Positions 8,673 through 16,186 of a stretch of DNA of 52,558 nucleotides are shown in pieces; within the stretch, counting starts at the first letter, position 1; each line of letters begins with the position of its first letter. The stretch is from contig NZ_VJXY01000050.1 in NCBI RefSeq assembly GCF_014831675.1, positions 1 through 52,558 of the forward strand, given 5' to 3'. The notes under the pieces are model-generated. The model was given only the letters and a program-made list of their open reading frames with translations. It was not told the DNA's origin and ran no database searches. The DNA comes from Komarekiella delphini-convector SJRDD-AB1. GTDB lineage: Bacteria > Cyanobacteriota > Cyanobacteriia > Cyanobacteriales > Nostocaceae. Position numbers and translations under genes: made by a program.

Positions 8673-9464
8673 TTAATAAACTAACTTTAAGCTCACCATC
8701 ATTAATATAGAGTAAATAATAAACCGCAATGGTTTTAACGGTACAATTTGACAAATTTTCGTCCCCAGTATTACTCCTGGTACTGAGCCAAACCATATCG
8801 GTAGCACTAAACTCCAATCAACTGTACCTAATGTGAGGTGTCCAATAGCGGTAAATAGTAAGAGAATTGCTGCTTGGGAAATATCTGTACCAACTAGCTT
8901 TCGTGCATCCAAGCGGAAAAATGCAATCAGTACCAAGGCAAACATTGAACCGGAAGAAACGCTTGTTAGACCTACAATACAACCTAAAAACGCTCCGACG
9001 CTAATTGTCTGCAAGCATCCTAGTTGAGTTTCTAAATCAAATTTGGGGAGTTCAGGTAATTGAAACTTTGGAAAGAAAATCAATAGCAGCATTTGCACTA
9101 ACGCCAAAACTGTAACCAACAGAATCGTTATACCCAACAAGTGAAGCATGATTTCGTTTAGGTTATGCTCGCTATTCTGTCTAATCAGGTGCAATATCCC
9201 TACCCCAAACAGAGAACCAGGAACACTTCCCAAAGCTAGCCATTTTACTACCTGCACATCAAGGGTTTGTTGCTGCCAGTGTTTGATGCTACCAACTACC
9301 TTCATGAGTGTAGCAGCAACGACATCAGAACTTACTGCGATCGCAGGCGGTACTTGAAAAATAAAAATCAACATCGGCGTAATCAGAGAAGCGCCACCAA
9401 TTCCCGTCAGACCCACAACAATGCCAACCAGAAAGCTGAAGAGAGGTAATAATAAAAAGTTCAT
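8673..9464 (-). CDS. TauE/SafE family membrane permease (sulfite/organosulfonate exporter type)
   Basis: A 263-residue membrane protein with about eight helices. The N terminus MNFLLLPLFSFLVGIVVGLTG, followed by GGASLITP, is the first TauE/SafE repeat signature, and a second related segment (GAFLGCIVGLTSVSSGSM) starts the other half. Family members export sulfite, sulfoacetate or related anions, or remain uncharacterised. ATG at 9464 is chosen because the hydrophobic first helix starts there; the upstream 37 codons of open frame are polar and cysteine-rich, atypical for the family. A 20-bp element shared with the small membrane protein gene lies 146 bases upstream. Confidence 0.85.
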   Translation of the reverse strand: MNFLLLPLFSFLVGIVVGLTGIGGASLITPMLIFIFQVPPAIAVSSDVVAATLMKVVGSIKHWQQQTLDVQVVKWLALGSVPGSLFGVGILHLIRQNSEHNLNEIMLHLLGITILLVTVLALVQMLLLIFFPKFQLPELPKFDLETQLGCLQTISVGAFLGCIVGLTSVSSGSMFALVLIAFFRLDARKLVGTDISQAAILLLFTAIGHLTLGTVDWSLVLPIWFGSVPGVILGTKICQIVPLKPLRFIIYSILMMVSLKLVY

Positions 9465-9813
9465 ACTACTGTCTTTGAGTGGGGTTTGGTGAATGCAGCT
9501 TTGTTTAGCTGAAACAAAAAAATCGCTGTAATGCTCTCGTGGAAAACATTTCGTGCAATTGCAACTTTTGACCAACTGTTGAAAAGTTTATATCAAGTAC
9601 TAAAATCTGATCGGCTTACCGTATTTTAATGTTAAAAATAATAAAAGTCCATGTTTATATGGAGTGATACGAAATACAAATATAAATTTATACTTAAAGT
9701 TAAAGTATTTTATTCAACAAACTGAGTTTCAGCTTATATCTCAAGTTCAGTAGTAAACTAGATAGCAGTATTTCAAAAAACTACATTAATTTCAGCGCAA
9801 TACCGTATTTGAT
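9465..9813. other. Divergent regulatory region between TauE-like and PAP2 genes
   Basis: A 349-base A/T-rich spacer. It holds the shared motif at 9610-9629, the TAAAGTTAAAGTAT string at 9695-9708, and the small palindrome AATACCGTATT at 9799-9809, four bases before the PAP2 start codon. No gene was seen. Confidence 0.5.
9610..9629 (-). promoter_or_regulatory. Shared 20-bp operator-like motif, copy A
   Basis: On the minus strand this reads TT followed by AAAATACGGTAAGCCGAT, identical over 20 bases to the plus-strand copy at 10709-10728. Each copy points in the transcription direction of the membrane-protein gene it precedes. The sequence does not match a box I know. Confidence 0.5.
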
Positions 9814-10605
9814 ATGGCATTAGAAAAAGTCAACGACGAAAATCAACAAACAGCAGCATCTTTGCAAAAACCACAGTCTCCCATAGGGTTTGTGCAAAAA
9901 CTGTTAATTATCTATTGGCGTTCTCTGTTGCTATTATTCGTGGGGATATATCTACCACTGCAAATTTTTGGACTGCTGGCATTAGAGGTGCAGCAAAAAG
10001 AGGGTAGTTTTCCTTGGGATTTGCCAATTTTGGTAACGGTTCACTCTTTAGCACAGCCGCAGTTAGACGTATTCGCTGTGATATTGACAAAATTGGGTTC
10101 ATTTTGGACTGTATTACCCATACTGAGTATCATTGCATTCATTCTACTACTGCAACGTCGCTGGCGATCGCTCACTTATTTAGTTATTACTACTGCTGGT
10201 AGTGCAATTATTAACCGCACAGCCAAGGAATTTTGGCACAGAGTACGTCCTGATTTGTGGCACTCAGTTGCACCAGAATTTGATTATTCATTTCCTAGTG
10301 GTCATTCCATGACAAGTATGACTTTGATTGTCATTTTGGTAGTTTTGACTTGGGGTAGTGTTTGGTGCTGGTTAGTATTAATTTTGGGTAGCTTGTTTAT
10401 CTTAGCTATTGGCTGGACACGGTTATATTTGGGAGTTCATTTTCCTAGTGACATTATCGCAGGTTGGATGGTAGCGATCGCTTGGGCAATTGGCGTGAGT
10501 TTAATTATTCGACCATTATCACAATCAGCAAATATTATCAGCGAAAAGCCAGCGAGTGAAACCAAATTGCTCTCTGAAGAACAGGAGTTATTTAATCAAG
10601 AATAA
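9814..10605 (+). CDS. PAP2-family membrane phosphatase
   Basis: A 263-residue protein with about six helices carrying the three PAP2 motifs: KEFWHRVRP (KX6RP, about 138-146), PSGH in SFPSGHSM (about 161-168), and TRLYLGVHFPSD (SRX5HX3D with Thr for Ser, about 207-218). These residues form the vanadate-type acid phosphatase site; typical substrates are phosphatidic acid, phosphatidylglycerophosphate or undecaprenyl pyrophosphate. The substrate cannot be told from sequence. A polar N-terminal tail (1-27) and polar C-terminal tail (about 240-263) flank the core. A 140-base gap separates it from the next plus-strand gene. Confidence 0.88.
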   Translation: MALEKVNDENQQTAASLQKPQSPIGFVQKLLIIYWRSLLLLFVGIYLPLQIFGLLALEVQQKEGSFPWDLPILVTVHSLAQPQLDVFAVILTKLGSFWTVLPILSIIAFILLLQRRWRSLTYLVITTAGSAIINRTAKEFWHRVRPDLWHSVAPEFDYSFPSGHSMTSMTLIVILVVLTWGSVWCWLVLILGSLFILAIGWTRLYLGVHFPSDIIAGWMVAIAWAIGVSLIIRPLSQSANIISEKPASETKLLSEEQELFNQE

Positions 10606-10708
10606 TTCTTTTTAGTTCGTAACTATAGGCTTTATTAATACAATTTAAATACGTAAACTTTCTACTTTACTAGACTCAAAATCTTGTAGACTTTTTTGAT
10701 TTTTTGTT

Positions 10709-10728
10709 TTAAAATACGGTAAGCCGAT
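10709..10728 (+). promoter_or_regulatory. Shared 20-bp operator-like motif, copy B
   Basis: Identical over 20 bases to the minus-strand copy at 9610-9629. It ends 17 bases before the ATG at 10746, so a bound repressor here would cover the promoter or leader. The shorter core TACGGTAAGCCG also occurs at 12349-12360. Confidence 0.5.
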
Positions 10729-10745
10729 AAAAATACTGTACTAAT

Positions 10746-11174
10746 ATGATTGACATTGAAAAAAGTGTTCAAGAGCCTTTGTTACAAACTACAGAGAATT
10801 TACCCAAAACACTATTGCAGAAGATTAGAGGTGGATTTTTTTTAGTTATCGGATATTTGTTGTCACCATTATGCTGGTGGAACGATTTGATATTTAATTT
10901 ACCAATTGCTTATTTATTTGGTTATATTTGTAGTCTTTTTGCTCCTAAATTACTTATGCCTTGTATCATTATCGGTTACTGGCTATCTAATATTATTGGT
11001 ATTCTCTTGATGCAAGCAGGTGCAATTGATATTTTCCAAAAACAACCCCAAGAACGCAACTTAAAAAAAGAATTATTTACAGGCTTAATTTCTTCAACTG
11101 CATATACCTTTTTAATTTTGGCATTAATCCAGTTAAAAATTATCGAAACTCCTAATTTTTTCTCTGGTAGTTAA
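10746..11174 (+). CDS. Small membrane protein of unknown function
   Basis: A 142-residue protein with a polar N terminus (1-30) and about three or four hydrophobic segments (31-48, 49-66, 70-92, 112-132). Aromatic pairs such as CWWNDLIFNLPIAYLFGY suggest a re-entrant or helical bundle region. It carries no motif I can assign to a family. The 20-bp motif immediately upstream is shared with the TauE-like gene, suggesting joint regulation with anion or metal efflux functions. Confidence 0.7.
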   Translation: MIDIEKSVQEPLLQTTENLPKTLLQKIRGGFFLVIGYLLSPLCWWNDLIFNLPIAYLFGYICSLFAPKLLMPCIIIGYWLSNIIGILLMQAGAIDIFQKQPQERNLKKELFTGLISSTAYTFLILALIQLKIIETPNFFSGS

Positions 11175-11190
11175 TAAAATTTGAAAGTTC

Positions 11191-11240
11191 GTAGTAAGCA
11201 ATTTAGTGATTAAAAAATCAAGGACTAAAGTCCTTACTAC
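11191..11240. repeat. Imperfect palindromic repeat after the small membrane protein gene
   Basis: GTAGTAAG at 11191-11198 pairs with CTTACTAC at 11233-11240. The interior contains the nested palindrome GGACTAAAGTCC and pairs with a 4-nt bulge. It lies between converging genes and may serve as a terminator for one or both; similar elements are dispersed in Nostocales genomes. Confidence 0.6.
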
Positions 11241-11318
11241 AAACCCGCATAACTATGAAAATTAATGAGACAGAGCACTACAACTATCTTTAATTGGTAG
11301 TTGTCAAAAATAGTTAAA

Positions 11319-12122
11319 TCACTTTAATTTTAAAATATCATTCATATTTAAAAGACTTGGACTATCCTTTGTCATAATTAAAGGTAATTTACCATCCCAT
11401 TTTTCTATAGCCTGTCTTTCCAAAATCTCATCAGTCAAACTCTCATGTAATAATTTGTTTACTTCTGCTTCTCCTCTAGCTAAATTTACCTTAGCCTCTG
11501 CTTCCTTTGCTGCTTTCAATGCAATAAAACCTGCTCGCTTAGCATCTTGTTCTGCAATCTGTTTTGCCTCTACTGCTTCACTAAATCTATCTGAAAAATT
11601 GACATTAACTAAAGAAATATCATCAACTGCAATATGGTAGCTGTGTAATCTCGTCGTCAATGTATTATCAACATCAGATTTTACTTCTCCTCGTTTAGTG
11701 ACTATTTCTTCTGCTGTATACTTTGCAATGATTGCTTTTAACACTTCTTTAACTGCGGGATTAATAATTTTTTCAACTACGTCTTTTTCATCACCAACAT
11801 CTCGAAAAATTATATTAGTTTCTTCAGGCAGAATATGCCAATTTAGCACTATATCTATATATATATCTTGTAAATCTTTTGAAGGAGATTCAGCATAAAT
11901 ATCTTGTCTTTGAACTCTCACACTGATTCTTCTGACTGTATTGACAATAGGAATTATGAGATGTATTCCTTCTGCCAATACCGTCTCTTGGACTCTACCA
12001 AACTGCATTAATACACCACGTTCTCCAGCATTTATCACCACAAACGGTGTCAGTAAAATTGTAATTAAAAATAAAAGTGCAGTTAATTTACCAGCACCAT
12101 TTGTAAGCTTAATTTGTTTCAT
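11319..12122 (-). CDS. Prohibitin-like SPFH/Band 7 membrane protein
   Basis: A 267-residue protein. An N-terminal hydrophobic anchor (about 12-32) is followed by the prohibitin-type SPFH domain opening INAGERGVLMQFGRVQ and by EGIHLIIPIVNTV, then a long alanine- and glutamate-rich coiled coil (AEQDAKRAGFIALKAAKEAEAK, about 185-215). Prohibitin-like proteins form ring assemblies on the membrane and commonly modulate the FtsH protease; an ftsH gene lies 1.2 kb away. ATG at 12122 is preferred over a TTG three codons upstream. Function in this cell is inferred from the family only. Confidence 0.85.
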   Translation of the reverse strand: MKQIKLTNGAGKLTALLFLITILLTPFVVINAGERGVLMQFGRVQETVLAEGIHLIIPIVNTVRRISVRVQRQDIYAESPSKDLQDIYIDIVLNWHILPEETNIIFRDVGDEKDVVEKIINPAVKEVLKAIIAKYTAEEIVTKRGEVKSDVDNTLTTRLHSYHIAVDDISLVNVNFSDRFSEAVEAKQIAEQDAKRAGFIALKAAKEAEAKVNLARGEAEVNKLLHESLTDEILERQAIEKWDGKLPLIMTKDSPSLLNMNDILKLK

Positions 12123-12598
12123 ATTTAGCAAAACTATTTGTATTCTATTTGTGAATTTCCTTAAAGGGTGCTTGTTTATACTACTAAAATTCGATGGGAA
12201 TAAGCTAGTTAATAAGTATTGTATACGAATATGTCATAGGTTTATCTGCAAAACAAGCCGCCAACAGTGAGAGCAGTAGTCCTTTTAAGGTGGGTAAAAA
12301 TCCAAAAAAATTTTGCGAATTTTGGGCTTTTCAACTTCGTGTCTACCCTACGGTAAGCCGCTACCGCGTCTGAGTGCCTTAGTGGTTCAAAAGTCAAATT
12401 TGTAACCACTAAGACATCAAGAAAAATGCATTACACCTTGAAAGAGCTACAGTTATGGCATTAGGAAAGAGTTACTTGTCCCTTACTGTCCTACTCTCAT
12501 CTCCTTCTAATCCTTTCTAAAAGCAGCAATAGTCTTGTAACTCTGATTGAGTACGGTAAACCGTATTTGCTCATTAGTTCACAAAGATTAGTTTAATT
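12123..12598. other. Intergenic region upstream of the hli-like gene
   Basis: No gene was seen. It contains TACGGTAAGCCG at 12349-12360 inside a sequence resembling dispersed cyanobacterial repeats, and a palindrome TACGGT-AA-ACCGTA at about 12552-12565 whose half site matches the core of the shared motif at 9610 and 10709. Confidence 0.4.
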
Positions 12599-12614
12599 GT
12601 TAAGTTTAGTTACA
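12599..12614 (+). promoter_or_regulatory. Candidate HLR1-like (RpaB) box upstream of hli
   Basis: GTTAAG-TTTA-GTTACA has the 6-4-6 direct-repeat layout of the HLR1 element bound by the response regulator RpaB at high-light genes. The second half matches (G/T)TTACA exactly; the first half deviates at two positions. It lies 34 bases before the hli-like ATG. Confidence 0.35.
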
Positions 12615-12647
12615 TAAATTAAAAATTGCTGCTAACTAGGAGAACTT

Positions 12648-12833
12648 ATGAAAACCAGTAGTACCTTTTTGCGATCGCAACCTCAGATGTATGTCAGCCA
12701 ACAACCTCAGTTTGATTTTACTGAGTGTGCCTAAAAGTTGAATAGTCGCTTGGCAATGATTGGGTTTGTCTTTCTTGTAGTTCTGGAAGTTCTGACTGGT
12801 CATAGTGCGATTAGTTTTTTGACCACTTTTTAA
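12648..12833 (+). pseudogene. High-light-inducible protein (Hlip/Scp) gene with in-frame stop
   Basis: The frame starts with ATG at 12648 after a good AGGAGA site, reads 28 codons ending in FTECA, meets TAA at 12732-12734, and continues in the same frame as KLNSRLAMIGFVFLVVLEVL followed by TGHSAISFL to a normal stop at 12831-12833. Intact cyanobacterial Hlips have EKLNGRLAMIGF here; the stop replaces exactly the Glu of the chlorophyll-binding ExxNxR motif, by a single GAA-to-TAA change. Without readthrough only a soluble 28-residue peptide is made. Promoter-like signals upstream look intact, so the lesion may be recent, or may be a sequencing error. Confidence 0.8.
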
Positions 12834-12894
12834 TCAAACTTCCCAATCCACTCCAAAAATAAGATTTACTTAATAAATATTGTTTAAGATTGAC

Positions 12895-13080
12895 ATGGAA
12901 GCCACAAAGCAATTAGTTCATTTTTTAGAAGAAGAGTTGGGCATATCTGACGGAGCAATTTCTCTGGCGTTGCGACATTGTGAGCAAACACCCAACTTTT
13001 TACCTATAACCCTTTGGCAGTATGGCCTGGTGACACTGGATCAATTAACCCAAATTTTTGACTGGCTGGAAACAGTGTAA
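12895..13080 (+). CDS. DUF2949 family small protein
   Basis: A 61-residue soluble protein, MEATKQLVHFLEEELGIS at the start and LPITLWQYGLVTLDQLTQIF near the end. This pattern matches DUF2949, a family confined to cyanobacteria as far as I know, of unknown function and predicted all-helical. It lies 61 bases after the broken hli gene and about 200 bases before ftsH on the same strand. The ATG at 12895 follows a TTG five codons upstream that is less likely. No clear Shine-Dalgarno sequence is visible. Confidence 0.78.
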   Translation: MEATKQLVHFLEEELGISDGAISLALRHCEQTPNFLPITLWQYGLVTLDQLTQIFDWLETV

Positions 13081-13278
13081 GCAACTGCTTCAACTATTTG
13101 GGATAGAAATAGCCAGCTTTCAGAGACACTGATACTTTCAAGAGTTTTAACAAAAAAAGCAAGGATTCAGAGAGAATCCCCTGATGAAGTCGGGTTCTCC
13201 TAACTCTTGTCTCCTAACCCCTGGGGTCTTAATTACGAATTAGCATGACTCCTCTCATTTGCAGGATTAGTAACATTA

Positions 13279-15162
13279 ATGACGATTAAAGAACAACCTA
13301 AGCCGCCTCGGTTTCGGCTCATTGCCAATATATTGCTATCTGTATCAGGGTTATTCCTGCTCTTAAATCTGTTTTTGCCTAGTTTATTTACTTCCGGGCC
13401 TGCTGGTGTTCCCTACAGCTTATTTATTCATCAAGTACAAGAAGGGGAAGTCAGCCGTGTTTCCGTCGGTCAAAACCAGATTCGCTACCAGCTAAAAACT
13501 GAGAACGCTGAACCGGGTGCGGTATTCGTAACTACACCAATCTTTGATTTAGAGTTGCCCAAACTGCTTGAGTCAAAAGGAGTTGAATTTGCTGCTGCAC
13601 CTCCACCCAAGAATACTTGGTTTACAACTCTCCTGGGTTGGGTCATCCCACCGTTAATTTTTATTGGTATTTGGCAGTTCTTCATCTCTCGTGGTGGCGG
13701 TGGCCAGCAAGGTGTTCTCTCTATTGGTAAGAGCAAAGCCAAAGTTTATGTTGAAGGCGACTCGGCAAAAATTACCTTTACAGATGTCGCTGGTGTTGAA
13801 GAAGCTAAAACTGAGTTAGTAGAAATTGTAGATTTCCTCAAGACTCCGGCACGTTTTACCCAAATTGGGGCGAGGATTCCCAAAGGCGTGCTGTTGGTAG
13901 GCCCTCCAGGTACAGGTAAAACACTGCTAGCTAAAGCTGTAGCCGGAGAAGCAGGAGTTCCATTCTTTAGCATCTCTGGTTCCGAGTTTGTGGAATTGTT
14001 TGTCGGTGTCGGTTCTTCTAGGGTGCGCGACCTATTTGAGCAAGCAAAAAAACAGGCTCCCTGTATTGTATTCATTGATGAATTGGATGCGATCGGTAAG
14101 TCTCGTAGCAGTAATGGCTTCTACGGTGGTAATGATGAACGGGAACAGACCCTTAACCAGTTACTAACGGAGATGGATGGGTTTGCAGCTGGAGATGCAA
14201 CGGTGATTGTACTTGCAGCTACGAATCGCCCCGAAAGCCTTGACCCTGCACTATTGCGTCCAGGTCGCTTTGACCGCCAAGTGTTAGTAGACCGTCCCGA
14301 TTTATCCGGTCGTGAGGCAATTCTCAAAATTCATGCTCAAAAGGTGAAACTAGGAGATGACGTAAACTTAAAAGCGATCGCAACTCGTACTCCCGGTTTT
14401 GCTGGTGCAGATTTAGCAAACTTGGTAAATGAAGCAGCATTATTGGCGGCTCGTAATCAACGTCAAACAGTTGCCCAAGAAGACTTTGCCGAAGCTATCG
14501 AGCGGGTAGTTGCAGGTTTAGAAAAGAAGAGTCGGGTGCTGAACGATACTGAGAAAAAGATCGTCGCTTACCACGAAGTCGGTCACGCAATGGTAGGGGC
14601 ACTGATACCCGGAAGCGGTCGTGTAGAAAAGATTTCCATCATTCCCCGTGGGATGGCAGCTTTAGGCTACACCCTACAATTACCGACCGAAGACCGCTTT
14701 TTGATGAATGAAGAGGAACTGCGGGGTCAGATTGCTACCTTACTGGGTGGACGTTCCGCCGAAGAGATTGTGTTTGGCAGCATTACAACAGGTGCTTCCA
14801 ACGATTTGCAACGGGCGACTGACTTAGCAGAACGGATGGTGACAACCTATGGTATGAGCAAAGTCTTAGGGCCACTGGCTTACCAACAAGGTCAACAAGC
14901 AATGTTCCTTGGCAATGGTGCGCCCAATCCCCGCCGTTTGGTGAGTGAAGATACAGCAAAAGCCATTGATAGCGAAGTCAAAGAAATTGTAGAAACAGCC
15001 CACGAACAAGCCCTAGAGATTCTCAAACAAAATCGAGATTTGCTCGAGGCGATAGCCACTCAACTCTTAGAAACAGAAGTGATTGAAGGCGAGAAACTAA
15101 ATAGTCTGCTTAGCCAAGTTCAACCTATAGCTAAGGAAACAGCTGGTTCTGTTGCATCTTAG
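13279..15162 (+). CDS. ftsH: ATP-dependent zinc metalloprotease FtsH
   Basis: A 627-residue, membrane-anchored hexameric AAA+ protease that extracts and degrades membrane proteins, including damaged photosystem II subunits in cyanobacteria. Two N-terminal helices (about 15-35 and 115-135) flank a lumenal/periplasmic segment. Then come Walker A GPPGTGKT (about 208-215), the pore motif FVGVG, Walker [12 protein letters not shown], the second region of homology ([19 protein letters not shown]), and the zinc site HEVGH (about 432-436). Length and order are those of the family. The paralogue (cyanobacteria carry four) cannot be fixed by eye. An intrinsic terminator follows. A prohibitin-like gene and a broken hli gene nearby fit a membrane quality-control neighbourhood. 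Confidence 0.95.
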   Translation: MTIKEQPKPPRFRLIANILLSVSGLFLLLNLFLPSLFTSGPAGVPYSLFIHQVQEGEVSRVSVGQNQIRYQLKTENAEPGAVFVTTPIFDLELPKLLESKGVEFAAAPPPKNTWFTTLLGWVIPPLIFIGIWQFFISRGGGGQQGVLSIGKSKAKVYVEGDSAKITFTDVAGVEEAKTELVEIVDFLKTPARFTQIGARIPKGVLLVGPPGTGKTLLAKAVAGEAGVPFFSISGSEFVELFVGVGSSRVRDLFEQAKKQAPCIVFIDELDAIGKSRSSNGFYGGNDEREQTLNQLLTEMDGFAAGDATVIVLAATNRPESLDPALLRPGRFDRQVLVDRPDLSGREAILKIHAQKVKLGDDVNLKAIATRTPGFAGADLANLVNEAALLAARNQRQTVAQEDFAEAIERVVAGLEKKSRVLNDTEKKIVAYHEVGHAMVGALIPGSGRVEKISIIPRGMAALGYTLQLPTEDRFLMNEEELRGQIATLLGGRSAEEIVFGSITTGASNDLQRATDLAERMVTTYGMSKVLGPLAYQQGQQAMFLGNGAPNPRRLVSEDTAKAIDSEVKEIVETAHEQALEILKQNRDLLEAIATQLLETEVIEGEKLNSLLSQVQPIAKETAGSVAS

Positions 15163-15194
15163 TTTAATCAACTTCACCCATTGATTGCAGAATT

Positions 15195-15226
15195 AGCGGA
15201 ATCCAATGCAAGGATTCCGCTTTTTC
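15195..15226 (+). terminator. Intrinsic terminator of ftsH
   Basis: AGCGGAATCC (15195-15204) pairs with GGATTCCGCT (15212-15221) over a 7-nt loop and is followed by a T-run, 33 bases past the ftsH stop. Confidence 0.92.
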
Positions 15227-15338
15227 TGTTATACCTCACCCGCCCAGAACTCAAGTTCTCGTAGCCTAATTACGAATTACGAATTATCTTGACGGCTTCC
15301 CGTACTCAACGAAAGTGAAAATAGAAAATAATAGATAC

Positions 15339-15833
15339 ATGAACAAACGCTATTTTCTTGAGGCTAGCGCAGCAATAGTTAGCACAGCACTGTTATCACG
15401 CTATATCAATTGGGGTTCAGAAAAAATGACAACTTCTAAGAGTGGATTTGAAATTACCAAACCTGAAGAAGAGTGGCGCACAATTTTAACGCCAGAACAA
15501 TTTCGTGTGTTGCGTAAACATGGGACTGAACGCGCTCACACTAGTCCACTTGATAAGGAATATGATGAAGGCACTTATGTGTGTGCCGCTTGCGGACAGC
15601 CATTGTTTACATCTGACACTAAATTTAATAGTGGTACTGGCTGGCCTAGCTTTTTTAACCCGATTGAAGGAGCGATCGCTTTTACTGTAGATCGATCGTT
15701 TTTTATGACCAGAACTGAAGTGCATTGTAGTCGTTGTGGTGGACATCTGGGTCATGTTTTTGATGATGGCCCTGCACCCACAGGCAAGCGCTACTGTATG
15801 AATGGTGTCTCGCTGAACTTTGTTCCTGCTTAA
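15339..15833 (+). CDS. msrB: Peptide-methionine (R)-S-oxide reductase MsrB, possibly exported
   Basis: A 164-residue enzyme that reduces methionine-R-sulfoxide in proteins. Zinc-binding pairs CAAC (Cys82, Cys85) and CSRC (Cys130, Cys133) are present, with [10 protein letters not shown] and the catalytic Cys153 in [11 protein letters not shown]. Ahead of the domain is an extra N terminus, [20 protein letters not shown], resembling a Tat-like or Sec-like export signal or membrane anchor (Lys-Arg rather than Arg-Arg), so the protein may act in the periplasm or thylakoid lumen. A cytosolic form could start at Met30. ATG at 15339 is preferred over the GTG at 15315 because the signal-like segment begins there. 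Confidence 0.92.
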   Translation: MNKRYFLEASAAIVSTALLSRYINWGSEKMTTSKSGFEITKPEEEWRTILTPEQFRVLRKHGTERAHTSPLDKEYDEGTYVCAACGQPLFTSDTKFNSGTGWPSFFNPIEGAIAFTVDRSFFMTRTEVHCSRCGGHLGHVFDDGPAPTGKRYCMNGVSLNFVPA

Positions 15834-15875
15834 TTAGCTGCGATCGCACTGTCAATTTAAATCGTTAATGAAAAC

Positions 15876-15894
15876 GGTGTGATACAATCACACC
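15876..15894 (+). terminator. Short hairpin after msrB
   Basis: GGTGTGAT and ATCACACC form a perfect 8-bp stem with a 3-nt loop, 42 bases after the msrB stop. There is no T-run, so it is a weak terminator candidate or the first stem of the structured spacer that follows. Confidence 0.5.
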
Positions 15895-15903
15895 TCAATA
15901 CGC

Positions 15904-16098
15904 TTAGTGTTAAGCCCAAAAGCAAGACGAACACACCGGATATTAGTGGGAAACTATTAAGCTCATCCCACCCATAAAAGGGGATGGGATAACACGAAAG
16001 ATGGTTGACAGTTGACTATTAACCGTCAACTGTCAACGGCCTAAAAAGGCGTCTTTCATCACCTACCGAGAAGGAATAGGTTTTCCCGACACCTTTTT
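15904..16098 (+). ncRNA. Candidate structured RNA between msrB and sbcD
   Basis: A gene-free stretch dense in complementary segments. A bulged hairpin spans 15965-15990. A 7-bp stem (GAAAGAT 15996-16002 with GTCTTTC 16051-16057) encloses a perfect 13-bp hairpin (16004-16016 with 16025-16037) and a small GCC/GGC hairpin (16039-16050), giving a three-way junction. ACCTA/TAGGT (16061-16081) follows, and a run of five T ends at 16098. GTGTT at 15907-15911 can pair with AACAC at 15930-15934 or at 15991-15995, an alternative-fold possibility. I could not match it to 6S, tmRNA, RNase P RNA, SRP RNA or a known riboswitch. The 13-bp hairpin may be a dispersed repeat inserted in an older stem. Confidence 0.3.
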
Positions 16099-16186
16099 AT
16101 AAGTTAGAGCCAACTAGGCAGCTATTAGTAGTCATTAGTCATTACTATTGAGACAAATGATTAATGGCTCAGGATAAAGGACAAGT

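Noticed and set aside
9465-9575. N-terminal extension of the TauE-like protein with several Cys residues
   Set aside because: Polar, Cys-rich residues ahead of the first helix are not typical of the family; the internal ATG at 9464 begins directly with the hydrophobic segment.
7486-9708. TAAAGTTAAAGTAT shared by two transporter promoter regions as an operator
   Set aside because: Low-complexity 14-mer in A/T-rich DNA; weak evidence compared with the 20-bp motif.
15904-16098. Structured spacer as a glutamine riboswitch, 6S RNA or tmRNA
   Set aside because: A short UUCAUC/AAGGAA resemblance to the glnA motif is present, but the P1 pairing and core do not fit; tmRNA and 6S signatures are absent. 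Kept only as an unclassified candidate.
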